DNA of 64,000 nucleotides from Shewanella cyperi (lineage in GTDB: Bacteria > Pseudomonadota > Gammaproteobacteria > Enterobacterales > Shewanellaceae), in the NCBI RefSeq assembly GCF_017354985.1, contig NZ_CP071501.1, forward strand, positions 3,759,001 to 3,823,000, read 5' to 3'. Made by a program: the position numbers and the translations under genes. Every line of letters begins with the position of its first letter. Position 1 is the first letter of the stretch. Below are positions 27,614-36,861 of the stretch, in pieces. The notes under the pieces are model-generated. The model ran no database searches. It was given only the letters and a program-made list of their open reading frames with translations, and was not told where the DNA came from.

Positions 27614-29403
27614 TGCTCTTCCCATTCGGCGCGATTACGCCCCAGCGCCTTGGCCCGGTACAGGCAGGCATCGGCGCGGCCCATGGCATCGCGCACCGAA
27701 TCCACCCCAAGTAAATTCACCACCCCCAGACTCAGGCTGACCCGACCATGGGGTGAAGCACCGTGGGGAATATTCAGCTCCCGCACGGCATCAAGCAGCC
27801 GCTGCGGCAGTTGCCGGCACACCTCGGGCGCCTGCCCGGGACAGACGGCGGCAAACTCCTCACCACCGATACGGGCCAACAGGGCATCTTCCGGCAGCGC
27901 CTGTTTCAGGGCCTGGGCCAGCCGTCTGAGCACCTCATCCCCGGCCGGATGGCCATAGCTGTCGTTGTAATGTTTGAAAAAGTCCACATCCATCATCAAC
28001 AGCAGCGCCTCGGTTCCGAGCGCCTGCTCCAGACGCGCACTGAAGGGCCGCCGGTTCACCAGTCCGGTCAGTTCATCTGTGGCCGCCTGCTTCGCCAGCC
28101 GGGCATTGGCCCTGAGCAATTGCCTTTGCAATAACAGCATCTGCCCTTCCCTGCGCCTGCGGATCAGCAGGGCATTGAGGGTGGCGGCAAATTGGGTCAG
28201 CAACTGGGATTTGTCATCATTCCACTCCAGGTGGCCACTGACCTGAGCCAGGGCCAGCACCCCCACCAAAGCATCGCCGTCCATGATGGCAAATCCGGCT
28301 ATTCCCCGGATCCCCAAGCTTGACAGTTCCCGATACTCTTCGGGCCAGCGCCCGGATATGGACTCCACATCTTCGATGATAATCATGCTGTTATTGGTAA
28401 ATCGCCGTTTCAGACGCGCCACATCCGTCAGCTGCTCATCGGCGGATTGGGCATTGGGAATACAGGACCAAAAGGCCCGGTAGTGCAAGCGGTCATCCTC
28501 AAACTCCACCACACTGACCCGCTCCACCTGCAGCAATTCACCGATTTGTCGCACCACCTGTGCCAGCAAAGATGCAATATCGTCCACAGACACATTGAGG
28601 AAGCCGAGGGAAATCTGCGCCAACTGCCGATTGGCGTCCGTCTGCCAGCGCAACCTGGCGGTGCGCTCCTCCACTGTCTGGCTCAGCTCCTGCTGGTGCC
28701 GGGTCAGGGCCCGCTGCTGACGCCGCACCAGGGCATAATCGTGACGCATCCTCTGGTACATTCGGCTAAATGCTTGAGCCACCAAGCCTATCTCATCCCG
28801 GGATTCGGCCACTTTGGGATCCAGCCGCAGCTTGGTCAGCTCGCTCAGGTTTATCCCATCGGCAAAGTTCGCCAGCGCCTCAACCCGGCGCACTATCAGA
28901 CGATTGGCCAGAGTGAGGATGATATAGATGACCAACAGCATCTTGAGGCCGTTACCCAGCACTATCACCATCACCTCACGCCCCAGTTGCAGGTAAATCT
29001 GCTGGCGGTCGAGGGCCACTGTCAGCTCGGCTATGGCTTGCTCCTGAATGCTGAGCGGGTAATGCAGCAGCAGATATCTATGCCCGGGATCGACGGGCAC
29101 GCCCTGCCCAAGGTTGAGATAAACCCCGTCGCGGCTGCTGAGCTCAAGGCCACTGACCGAGGGCAAGACGCCAACCCCGGAGACCAAATCCTTGAGTAAG
29201 GGCTGGTCCACATCCCACAGGGCGTGGGACATGCTGGGCAAGAGCGAGCGGGTATACCTGTCGATATCGGCTACCGCATTGTCGAGTGCCGAATGATAAT
29301 TCCACCACAGCTGGACCATGATGGTCAGCAGGGCAAACAGGCTGCTGACCCCCACTATGGTGAAGGTCATCTTTGAGCCTATGCTGTTATGGCTCCGCCT
29401 CAT
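27610..29403 (-). CDS. Sensor diguanylate cyclase (periplasmic sensor-HAMP-GAF-GGDEF)
   Basis: A 597-residue protein: TM1 (about 13-35), a periplasmic loop of about 120 residues, TM2 (about 145-165), HAMP (about 168-220, NRLIVRRVEALANFADG), a coiled coil, a GAF domain (about 255-400) and an intact GGDEF (ELTGLVNRRPF ... RIGGEEFAAV). It should make c-di-GMP in response to a periplasmic signal. Its ATG overlaps the stop of the upstream binding-protein gene (ATGA), so the two are translated together and probably form one receptor system. Confidence 0.9.
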   Translation of the reverse strand: MRRSHNSIGSKMTFTIVGVSSLFALLTIMVQLWWNYHSALDNAVADIDRYTRSLLPSMSHALWDVDQPLLKDLVSGVGVLPSVSGLELSSRDGVYLNLGQGVPVDPGHRYLLLHYPLSIQEQAIAELTVALDRQQIYLQLGREVMVIVLGNGLKMLLVIYIILTLANRLIVRRVEALANFADGINLSELTKLRLDPKVAESRDEIGLVAQAFSRMYQRMRHDYALVRRQQRALTRHQQELSQTVEERTARLRWQTDANRQLAQISLGFLNVSVDDIASLLAQVVRQIGELLQVERVSVVEFEDDRLHYRAFWSCIPNAQSADEQLTDVARLKRRFTNNSMIIIEDVESISGRWPEEYRELSSLGIRGIAGFAIMDGDALVGVLALAQVSGHLEWNDDKSQLLTQFAATLNALLIRRRREGQMLLLQRQLLRANARLAKQAATDELTGLVNRRPFSARLEQALGTEALLLMMDVDFFKHYNDSYGHPAGDEVLRRLAQALKQALPEDALLARIGGEEFAAVCPGQAPEVCRQLPQRLLDAVRELNIPHGASPHGRVSLSLGVVNLLGVDSVRDAMGRADACLYRAKALGRNRAEWEEH

Positions 29404-30398
29404 GATGGCGTCTCCATGGTCAATGTCAGCGCCAGCAGCGTTTGCCAATCTCTCTGCTCCAGGGCATTGAACATGGGAGTATCGGGCTCCAGCAACCAGA
29501 ACAACTGCGGCAAGTCCGCGGGGTAAATACCAGTGTCCCTGTGGCGCTTCAATCTGGCGAGCGCCACGGCCGCGGTCAGCAGATGGCCTCCGGCAAGCAC
29601 GCTGAGTTTACCCTGGCGCCTCAGGGCCAGAACTCTGGCCGAGGTATTGAAGCTGCTGAAAAAGATATCTTTTCCGGGTACTTTTCCCGCTTCCTGCGCG
29701 GCCCTCAAGGCGCCAAACAACATATGGTCATTGGCTGTCCACACCAGTGCCAATGCCGGATAGCGCACCAACAACACCTTGAACTGTTGATAACTGCGCT
29801 CCTCCTGCCACAGACCGTAAATAGTCTGGGTCACCGCGGCCCCCTGCTGCAGTACCGCCTCGGCGCCGCGGGTTCGCTCCACCGAGGCCGGGGTCAGCCT
29901 GTCACCGGAGATCAGCAGCGCCAGGGGGCGGGACAGTGCGGCACGCGCCAGCAAGGCTGTCGCCGTCTGCCTGCCTATGGCCTCATTGTCCGGCACCAAT
30001 CCAGGCAATAGAAACCTTTGCCAATGGGGATCCTTGAGCAATTCACTGCGCTGCCCCAGGCTGATGTCGTTGAGCACAAACTGCACGTACACCGGCTTGC
30101 CATATAGAGCCTCCAACATGCTCAGGCCGGTGCTCTTTTCGTTCACCAGGATGACGTAACGGGGCAACTCCCGAGCGGCAGCCAGTCGCTGCACCTGATT
30201 GATCATCTGGAAATGATTGCGTTCGGCGTGCTCGGTCAGCAACTGCAGTTGCAGCTCAGCGGCGGCTTCCTGCAACAGGCTGTCCACATCGCCCCAAAAG
30301 CTTTCATCTGCCCGCCCCGGATTGAAAAACACCACATCCGGCGCGCACCATGCCGGCGTCATAAAGACTAAGCAACAGAACAACCAGAGTTTTTGCAT
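29400..30398 (-). CDS. Periplasmic binding protein (sugar/autoinducer-like, type I)
   Basis: A 332-residue protein with a signal peptide (MQKLWLFCCLVFMTPAWCA) and a type I periplasmic-binding fold: VVFFNPGRADESFWGDVDSL, LPRYVILVNEKSTGL, RPLALLISGDRLTPASVERT, LALVWTANDHMLFGALRAAQ, and KDIFFSSFNTSARVLALRRQ. No transporter genes are nearby; the partner is the overlapping GGDEF sensor. By analogy with LuxP/LuxQ-type pairs it probably presents a ligand to the sensor rather than to a permease. The ligand is unknown. Confidence 0.85.
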   Translation of the reverse strand: MQKLWLFCCLVFMTPAWCAPDVVFFNPGRADESFWGDVDSLLQEAAAELQLQLLTEHAERNHFQMINQVQRLAAARELPRYVILVNEKSTGLSMLEALYGKPVYVQFVLNDISLGQRSELLKDPHWQRFLLPGLVPDNEAIGRQTATALLARAALSRPLALLISGDRLTPASVERTRGAEAVLQQGAAVTQTIYGLWQEERSYQQFKVLLVRYPALALVWTANDHMLFGALRAAQEAGKVPGKDIFFSSFNTSARVLALRRQGKLSVLAGGHLLTAAVALARLKRHRDTGIYPADLPQLFWLLEPDTPMFNALEQRDWQTLLALTLTMETPS

Positions 30399-30487
30399 AC
30401 TGACCTCCCGCCTAAGAAGCATAGTGCACCACGGCGTCGAGGGCCTGCTACACTCATGCCAATGTCGACTGACAAAAGGACTTGTTA

Positions 30488-32008
30488 ATGGGGATCGCCT
30501 GTGTTGCTACCCGGGCCAGTTTGGGCGTCGAGGCGCCGGCCGTGATGGTGGAGGTGCATTTGGGCAATGGCTTGCCCGCATTCAATCTGGTGGGCCTGCC
30601 TGAGGCCTCGGTCAAGGAAGCCCGCGAACGGGTGCGCAGCGCCCTGGTCAATGCCGGCTTCGAGTTCCCGATGCGCCGCATCACTGTCAATCTGGCGCCG
30701 GCAGACTTGCCCAAGCAAGGTGGCCGCTACGATCTGCCCATAGCCCTTGGCATACTCGCCGCCTCGGGCCAGATCCCGCTCAACAGCCTCAAGGACCGGG
30801 AGTTTGTCGGCGAGCTGGCCCTCACAGGTGAAATCCGTCCCTGCCAGGGGCTGTTGCCTGTGATCATCGCCGCCCGCCAGGCGGGTCGCAGCCTGATATT
30901 GCCCCAGGATAACCGCCTCGATGCCGAGCTGGTGGGCTATCCCCATATTCACCTGTGTTGCCAATTGCCACAGCTGACGGCCTTTCTCCATGGCCAGCAG
31001 CAGCTGCCGGGACTGAGTGTCGGCACCGAATGGCTGGATGAGGCGCCGCCACACCCGGGCCCGTGTCTCAGCGAAGTCATAGGCCAGTATCAGGCCAAAC
31101 AGGCGCTGGAAATTGCCGCCGCTGGCAATCACAATTTATTGATGCTGGGTCCCCCGGGTACGGGCAAGACCATGTTGGCCAGCAGGATCATGTCGCTGCT
31201 GCCACCACTTAACTACGAGGAAGCGCTGGAGGTGGCGGCCCTGCATTCGGTGGCGGGCATGAGCATAGCGCCGCAGAAATTCCAGCAGCGGCCATTCCGA
31301 GCACCGCACCACACCAGTTCGGCCGTGTCCCTGGTGGGTGGCGGCAGTATTCCCAGACCCGGTGAAATATCCCTCGCCCACCGCGGTGTGTTGTTTCTCG
31401 ACGAGTTGCCGGAATTTCCCCGCCGGGTACTGGATTGTCTGCGCGAACCCATGGAGACCGGCGAGGTGGTCATTTCCCGCGCCGCAGCCAAACTCACCTT
31501 TGCCAGCCGCTTTCAGCTCATCGCCGCCATGAACCCCAGCCCCTGTGGCAGCAGCGATGCAGACAGCCGCGCCAGCATTGAGCAGATAAACCGTTATCTG
31601 GCGCGTCTGTCGGGCCCCTTTCTCGACAGATTCGATCTGTCCATCGAGGTGCCGCGCCTGCCGCCGGGGACCTTGAGCAACCAGACAATGACCGGCGCCA
31701 CTTCGGCCGAACTGGCCCAGCGGGTGCGCCGCGCCCGGGAGACCCAACTGGCCCGGGCCGGTGTGCTCAACAGTGACCTGTCCGGCAAGCAGTTGCAGCA
31801 GGCGGGCTTTACGGCCGCGGATCTGCAATTCCTGGAGCAGAGCGTCAATCGCCTCGGGCTGTCGGTGCGCAGCTTTCACCGCCTGCAGCGGGTGGCGCGC
31901 ACCATAGCCGACCTGGACCAGAGTATTCAGGTGGAGCGCCGCCATCTGGCCCAGGCCCTGGGCTACCGCGCCATGGACCGATTGCTGGCGGGCTTGAGGC
32001 AACATTAA
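30488..32008 (+). CDS. comM: ComM/YifB Mg-chelatase-like AAA+ ATPase
   Basis: A 506-residue protein. The N-terminal ChlI domain has NLVGLPEASVKEARERVRSA and NLAPADLPKQGGRYDLPIAL; the AAA+ core has Walker A GPPGTGKTML near 220 and LFLDELPEF as Walker B; the C-terminal Mg_chelatase_C domain ends HLAQALGYRAMDRLL. In Vibrio and related naturally competent bacteria ComM is a hexameric helicase that promotes branch migration during transformation. The start is ATG at 30488, after AAAGGA. Confidence 0.92.
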   Translation: MGIACVATRASLGVEAPAVMVEVHLGNGLPAFNLVGLPEASVKEARERVRSALVNAGFEFPMRRITVNLAPADLPKQGGRYDLPIALGILAASGQIPLNSLKDREFVGELALTGEIRPCQGLLPVIIAARQAGRSLILPQDNRLDAELVGYPHIHLCCQLPQLTAFLHGQQQLPGLSVGTEWLDEAPPHPGPCLSEVIGQYQAKQALEIAAAGNHNLLMLGPPGTGKTMLASRIMSLLPPLNYEEALEVAALHSVAGMSIAPQKFQQRPFRAPHHTSSAVSLVGGGSIPRPGEISLAHRGVLFLDELPEFPRRVLDCLREPMETGEVVISRAAAKLTFASRFQLIAAMNPSPCGSSDADSRASIEQINRYLARLSGPFLDRFDLSIEVPRLPPGTLSNQTMTGATSAELAQRVRRARETQLARAGVLNSDLSGKQLQQAGFTAADLQFLEQSVNRLGLSVRSFHRLQRVARTIADLDQSIQVERRHLAQALGYRAMDRLLAGLRQH

Positions 32009-32035
32009 TCCACCCAAGAATGTCAATTTATCTGC

Positions 32036-32077
32036 CGCGAAAGCCAACTTGGGTAACGCGAACGCCAACCGGGGTAA
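32036..32077 (+). repeat. Two tandem 21-bp repeats downstream of comM
   Basis: CGCGAAAGCCAACTTGGGTAA and CGCGAACGCCAACCGGGGTAA, described as 21-bp units at 32036-32056 and 32057-32077, differ at three positions. They lie in the 3' region of comM and upstream of the peroxidase-nuclease gene; function unknown. Confidence 0.6.
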
Positions 32078-32178
32078 AGAGATGTAAAGCTGTGTAAACC
32101 GGGCAGCCAAGGGCAATTTCGGCGTCTAACATTCCGACAACAATGGTCGCAATCAGGTCGTATTGTTAGGTGAATATC

Positions 32179-34872
32179 ATGAAACTAAAAATAACCGTTC
32201 AAACCCTGCTGGTTGCCCTGCCAGCGCTGACCAGCCTGGCCTCCCAGGCTGCCAATATCCCCCTGAGCCAGATGCCGGTCCCAGTTCCGGCAGACAATCC
32301 CATCACAGAATCCAAACGCCAGTTGGGCAAGATCCTGTTCTGGGACGAGCAGTTGTCCAGCGACGATACCGTCGCCTGCGGCTCCTGCCACAAGGCGGCC
32401 GCCGGCGGCGCCGATCCCAATCCCGCCGCCCATCCGGGCCCAGATGGGCTGTTTGGTACCGAGGACGACACCCTCGGTTCCCATGGCATACGTCACTATG
32501 ACGCCAACCTCAACCTGGTGGCCGATGCCAGCTTTGGTTTTCAACCCCAGGTGACGGGTCGGGCTACGCCCTCCTTTATCAATGCCGCCTTTGCCAATGA
32601 GTTGTTTTGGGATGGCCGCGCCTCGGCCAGCTTCAGCGACCCCCTCAATCCGTCGCTGGAACTCTTGCCTAACCGGGCGGCGCTGGAAAGTCAGGCCGTG
32701 GGACCGATACTCAGCAGTGTTGAAATGGCGGCCAGCGATCGCAGCTGGAACGATGTCACCACCAAGCTGGCCCGGGTAACCCCGCTGGCGCTGGCGAGCA
32801 ATATTCCCGCCGACATAGCCCCGGCGATCGCCGCCGGCCAGGGCTATCCCGGGTTATTTGCCGCCGCCTTTGGCGACAGCAATATTACCCCGGCCAGGAT
32901 CGCCATGGCCATTGCCACCTATGAACGCACCCTGGTAGCAGATCAGACCCCTTGGGATCGCTTTATCGCCGGCGACGCAACGGCCATGACCCAGAGGCAA
33001 ATTGCCGGTTGGGAATTGTTTGATGGCCAGAGCCTGTGCGGTCGCTGCCACGTGCCGCCGCTGTTCAGCGACAACCGCTTCTACAATCTCGGCCTGCGCC
33101 CGGCGGCTGAGGACATAGGCCATATGCTGGTCACGGACAACAGCCGTGATTATGGCCGCTTCAAGGTGCCGTCGCTGCGCAATCTGGGGCTCAGGCCGGC
33201 ACTGATGCATGTGGGTTGGGTAACCGATGCCCGCGATGCCATCGCCTTTTATAACAGCAATGCCGATGCCGCCAATGGCATTGCCAACCGCCATCAGCAG
33301 TTTCACGAAGATCAGTCCGGTATTCCCACGACCACCCCGGGTGTCACTGTGCCCTACAGCAACCTGTCGTTGGCGTCCGGCAATGAGCGGCCCCAGGAAA
33401 ACGTAGCCGATTTCCTTGCCAATGCCCTGACCGACCCCAGGGTGGCGGCCGAGACCTTCCCCTTCGACCGGCCTACTCTCGGCAGCGAGCGGCGCCACAA
33501 TATGTCGTCGGCGCTGGCCTTTATGAGCTACAACATAGGCGGCGCCGATTGGCAAAGCAGCCGGGCGGAAGCCATTGCCAACGTTATCAACAGCAGCCTG
33601 GCCGATCTGGTGGCACTGCAGGAGGCCGGCGCAACCCCACTGCAACAGCTGCAGCCCTTGCTGAATTCAAGCTACGCCCTGGCCGATGTGGGCAGCAACG
33701 GCATGCCCTTGCTGTACAACAGCCAAAAGCTGCATCTGCTGCAATCCGGCAGCAGCGCTCCCGGCGACATGCTGTTCTGCACCGCAGAGCGCTTTATCAA
33801 CTATGCCCTGTTCCAGGATAAGCAAAGCGGCAGCCAGTTTTTAATCTTCAACACCCACTTCTGCGCCCCGCAGGCCACTGAGCTGCCCAGCGGCTACAGC
33901 GCCGCCGAGGTCAATTTGCAGCACGCCGGAGCGCTGGCGAACTTTGTCGCCAAAATCGGTGCCAGTTGGCAAGTGCCTGCCGTGGTTGCCGGGGATCTCA
34001 ATGCCACGGAAAACTCGGCCACCATGGAGTACCTGCTCGGCACTGGGCAGATTGACGGCAATCCGACCCCAGCGCCGCTGGCCGACAGCTGGAGCCAGGC
34101 CCAAGGGTCCAATCACAGTGGCGTGGACTGGCTGCTTTACCTTGAAAACGGACAACAACTGCTGGGAGCCCAACGCCTGATCAACAGCACCACGGAAGCG
34201 GCATCGGATCACTTCCCCATGACAGCCGCCCTGATATTTAACAGTAAGGTCTTTAACAGCCAGGGCAATGGCAGTGACGACACGGATGCCGATGGCGCGC
34301 CTGATGATGAAGATGCTTTTCCCTTCAATCCGGCCGAGTGGCTCGACACAGACAACGATGGCATAGGCAACAATGGCGACAGCGACGATGACAATGACGG
34401 AGTACCGGACGCAACGGATGCCTTTCCACTCAATGCCGCCGAGTGGCTCGACACAGACAACGACGGCATAGGCAACAATGGCGACAGCGACGATGACAAT
34501 GACGGAGTAACGGACAACGAGGATGCCTTCCCACTCAATGCCGCCGAGTGGCTCGACACAGACAACGATGGCATAGGCAACAATGGCGACAGCGACGATG
34601 ACAATGACGGAGTAACGGACAACGAGGATGCCTTCCCACTCAATGCCGCCGAGTGGCTCGACACTGACAACGATGGCATAGGCAACAATGGCGACAGTGA
34701 CGATGATAACGACGGGGTACCGGACGCGACCGATGCCTTTCCCCTGGACCCGAGTCGCAGTCAGGCTGCCGGCAGCACCGGCGGCAGTGATGCATCGAGC
34801 AGCGGCGGCGCCTTCAGCCCCTGGCTGCTACTCTTGAGCTTAATTGCCACGGGACGTCGGCGACTGGAATAA
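32179..34872 (+). CDS. Secreted di-haem peroxidase-EEP nuclease fusion with TSP3 repeats and GlyGly-CTERM
   Basis: One 897-residue open frame with five parts. A signal peptide ends near residue 25 (SLASQAA). A MauG/CcpA-like di-haem peroxidase (about 30-425) has haem motifs CGSCH (about 67) and CGRCH (about 287), and FKVPSLRNLGLRPALMHVGW near the distal ligand. An endonuclease/exonuclease/phosphatase domain (about 445-685) has FMSYNIGG, DLVALQEAG, NTHFC, GDLNAT and SDHFPM, so the catalytic residues are present. Four 35-residue Asp-rich thrombospondin type 3 repeats (DTDNDGIGNNGDSDDDNDG) should bind calcium. A GlyGly-CTERM tail (GGAFSPWLLLLSLIA then GRRR) predicts rhombosortase processing and surface release. 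I know each part, but not this combination. Confidence 0.9.
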   Translation: MKLKITVQTLLVALPALTSLASQAANIPLSQMPVPVPADNPITESKRQLGKILFWDEQLSSDDTVACGSCHKAAAGGADPNPAAHPGPDGLFGTEDDTLGSHGIRHYDANLNLVADASFGFQPQVTGRATPSFINAAFANELFWDGRASASFSDPLNPSLELLPNRAALESQAVGPILSSVEMAASDRSWNDVTTKLARVTPLALASNIPADIAPAIAAGQGYPGLFAAAFGDSNITPARIAMAIATYERTLVADQTPWDRFIAGDATAMTQRQIAGWELFDGQSLCGRCHVPPLFSDNRFYNLGLRPAAEDIGHMLVTDNSRDYGRFKVPSLRNLGLRPALMHVGWVTDARDAIAFYNSNADAANGIANRHQQFHEDQSGIPTTTPGVTVPYSNLSLASGNERPQENVADFLANALTDPRVAAETFPFDRPTLGSERRHNMSSALAFMSYNIGGADWQSSRAEAIANVINSSLADLVALQEAGATPLQQLQPLLNSSYALADVGSNGMPLLYNSQKLHLLQSGSSAPGDMLFCTAERFINYALFQDKQSGSQFLIFNTHFCAPQATELPSGYSAAEVNLQHAGALANFVAKIGASWQVPAVVAGDLNATENSATMEYLLGTGQIDGNPTPAPLADSWSQAQGSNHSGVDWLLYLENGQQLLGAQRLINSTTEAASDHFPMTAALIFNSKVFNSQGNGSDDTDADGAPDDEDAFPFNPAEWLDTDNDGIGNNGDSDDDNDGVPDATDAFPLNAAEWLDTDNDGIGNNGDSDDDNDGVTDNEDAFPLNAAEWLDTDNDGIGNNGDSDDDNDGVTDNEDAFPLNAAEWLDTDNDGIGNNGDSDDDNDGVPDATDAFPLDPSRSQAAGSTGGSDASSSGGAFSPWLLLLSLIATGRRRLE
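34312..34731 (+). repeat. Four tandem 105-bp repeats encoding TSP3-type calcium-binding units
   Basis: Units at 34312, 34417, 34522 and 34627 are each exactly 105 bp. Units 2 and 3 are nearly identical at DNA level, which indicates recent expansion or gene conversion. They are in frame within the fusion gene, so unit number can change without a frameshift. Confidence 0.9.
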
Positions 34873-34885
34873 GGGGAGACAGCAG

Positions 34886-35413
34886 ATGCCGGGGATTCAG
34901 ATCATCGAGGGCGACATCACTGGGGCCAGGGTCGATGCCATAGTCAATGCCGCCAACAGCCGTCTGCTGGGTGGCGGTGGTGTCGATGGCGCCATCCACA
35001 GGGCCGCAGGACCGGCACTGCTGGAGTCCTGCCGCCAGCTGCCCGAACACAATGGCATCCGCTGTCCCGTGGGCGAGGCCAGGATCACGGCGGCGGGAAA
35101 ACTGGCCGCCCGCTATGTGATCCACACAGTGGGCCCCATTTACTCCGCCGATGCAGACCCTGCCGGGCATCTGGCCGCGGCCTACCGCAGCTCGCTGCGA
35201 TTGGCCCTGGCCCATGGCTGTGTGAGTGTTGCCCTGCCCGCCATCTCCTGTGGCGTCTATGGCTATCCCCACCAAGACGCCGCCACCATTGCCCTTGGCG
35301 TCTGCCTGGAGCCCGAATTCAGCGCTTTGACATTGACCTTTTACCTGTTTGACCAAGAGCTGGCTGGCCTTTGGCGTCTGACCCTGGCAGATCTCGCCAA
35401 AAAGCCCGTTTGA
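34886..35413 (+). CDS. Macrodomain protein, YmdB-like O-acetyl-ADP-ribose deacetylase
   Basis: A 175-residue single macrodomain. IQIIEGDITGARVDAIVNAA, then NSRLLGGGGVDGAIHRAAGP, carry the ADP-ribose-binding Asp and the Asn/Asp of the active site, and PAISCGVYGYPHQDAATIAL forms the phosphate loop. YmdB-type enzymes hydrolyse O-acetyl-ADP-ribose or remove ADP-ribose. The start MPGIQIIEGD at 34886 follows AAGGGGAGA. It starts 13 bp after the fusion gene and may share its transcript, though the products work in different compartments. Confidence 0.9.
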   Translation: MPGIQIIEGDITGARVDAIVNAANSRLLGGGGVDGAIHRAAGPALLESCRQLPEHNGIRCPVGEARITAAGKLAARYVIHTVGPIYSADADPAGHLAAAYRSSLRLALAHGCVSVALPAISCGVYGYPHQDAATIALGVCLEPEFSALTLTFYLFDQELAGLWRLTLADLAKKPV

Positions 35414-35623
35414 AGCTGCTGGTAGTAGCCAAATCAACACACCCGGTCAAGGCTAAAAGATTATTTTTTAACCAACCATTAACATTAGAAACCGCTGGCT
35501 ACACTTAGTCCAAGGATTGCGCAGCCTCAGGGCCTGCCTCGCTGAACAGGGACGTCGACAACACCGGCCCAAGGGCCGATATCCCACTGCTTTCAGCATG
35601 GGCACCATGCAGGCGGAACAAAA

Positions 35624-36727
35624 ATGAACAGTTCATGCAAATACCTTCTACTCCTTGTGGCCCTGACCTGTGGCAGTGCCCTGGCAGATAAGCCAATACC
35701 AGCCAGCGTGACGGTCGGGATCAACGGCCATGCTGCCAGCAACAGTGGCGCGCCGGCAGACAATACCGGCTATGGGGTCAATATCAAGTATGCCTACACC
35801 CTCAATGCGGGCGGCGCCATCAGCGATAACTTACCCATCGAATTTTGCCTGACCGCGGAAACTGACACAGACACAACACCAGCTTCAAGTTCCAGTTGGA
35901 CCTCCTTCAGCTACGATATCTCGCTGCAAAGTGCCAGCCTGCCCGGTGCCAGTGCGCCCGTGACCACAGTGGTATTCAACAATGGCGCTCTGGGCACCCT
36001 GCCGGCGTGCCAAACAATAGAGCTCAACCTCAGCACAGGTCCTCTGACCGAAGGCACCTTTGATGCCAATTTCAAAATCAATCGCAGCGAAGTTACCCAA
36101 GACGGTGACAAGCTGAAGGTGAACGACGATCATAACAACATCAAAATCGATGTCGAAGTGCTGGCCAGCGACAATAACATCAGTTGCTTTATGACAGATG
36201 GCAGCGGCCTGCTGCTTGCCGATTGCCAGGGGCAGGCGGTAACGGATTCGGCCAGTGACGCCGGGCGTTTTGCGGTTGTGACCAATAAAAAGGGGATTGG
36301 CGTCTCCACCAATCCCGGTCAGTTTTACTACAACCTGGTGCTTCACAATCCAAGTCAGGATGAGCAAAACGTTGATGTCAGTTTTGCCCTCAGTGAATTG
36401 GTCCCACAGGGCGCCCAGGCCATACACGCCGCCGTGTTCCCCCCCTCATTTTCCGGTATCACTCAGGAAAACTTCGAAACCGTCAATGCTTCCCTGCCCG
36501 GCGGCTCGGATGACCTGATTGAGGGGCTGGTGATCCCTCCCGGTTGGACCTTGTGGGTGGATTATCACCTGGAATGGTCCGGCAAGGGCGAACTTTTGGA
36601 CAGCAACTGCACCAACAACTGTGCTGACGCCAACAACCTCGGGGTGCCCGTGGAAGTGACCGCCAACCTCAGCGGTGATGTCACCGGTGTCTGCAGCAGT
36701 GGTGCCTGGGGCTTTCGCAAGAAATAA
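35624..36727 (+). CDS. Hypothetical secreted protein, 367 aa
   Basis: A signal peptide (MNSSCKYLLLLVALTCGSALA) is followed by a Ser/Thr/Asn/Asp-rich, strand-rich sequence (TVGINGHAASNSGAPADNTG, YGVNIKYAYTLNAGG) with about six Cys in the mature part, including CTNNC near the end. It looks like an extracytoplasmic beta-sandwich protein. I do not recognise a family, and there is no membrane anchor or GlyGly-CTERM. A long 5' region (35414-35623) separates it from the macrodomain gene. Confidence 0.7.
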   Translation: MNSSCKYLLLLVALTCGSALADKPIPASVTVGINGHAASNSGAPADNTGYGVNIKYAYTLNAGGAISDNLPIEFCLTAETDTDTTPASSSSWTSFSYDISLQSASLPGASAPVTTVVFNNGALGTLPACQTIELNLSTGPLTEGTFDANFKINRSEVTQDGDKLKVNDDHNNIKIDVEVLASDNNISCFMTDGSGLLLADCQGQAVTDSASDAGRFAVVTNKKGIGVSTNPGQFYYNLVLHNPSQDEQNVDVSFALSELVPQGAQAIHAAVFPPSFSGITQENFETVNASLPGGSDDLIEGLVIPPGWTLWVDYHLEWSGKGELLDSNCTNNCADANNLGVPVEVTANLSGDVTGVCSSGAWGFRKK

Positions 36728-36750
36728 ACTCTGATACAAACCAGGGTATT

Positions 36751-36786
36751 GGGGCTGCACTGAATGAGCAGCCCCATGCTTTTGGT
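36751..36786 (+). terminator. Probable terminator after the 367-residue secreted protein
   Basis: GGGGCTG / CAGCCCC with an 11-base loop, then ATGCTTTT. The T-run is short. Confidence 0.5.
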
Positions 36787-36861
36787 GCCACACCAGCTTA
36801 AGATTGAGCCCTCCGGCAACTGCGGTTAACATAGGCCTCCGAATTTCGTACGGAGGACGCA

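Noticed and set aside
34312..34731. CRISPR-like regular repeats
   Set aside because: The units are contiguous, 105 bp, in frame and encode calcium-binding repeats; there are no spacers.
35414..35623. Possible c-di-GMP riboswitch upstream of the secreted protein
   Set aside because: The leader is long and the genome is rich in c-di-GMP genes, but I could not find the conserved core of GEMM riboswitches there.
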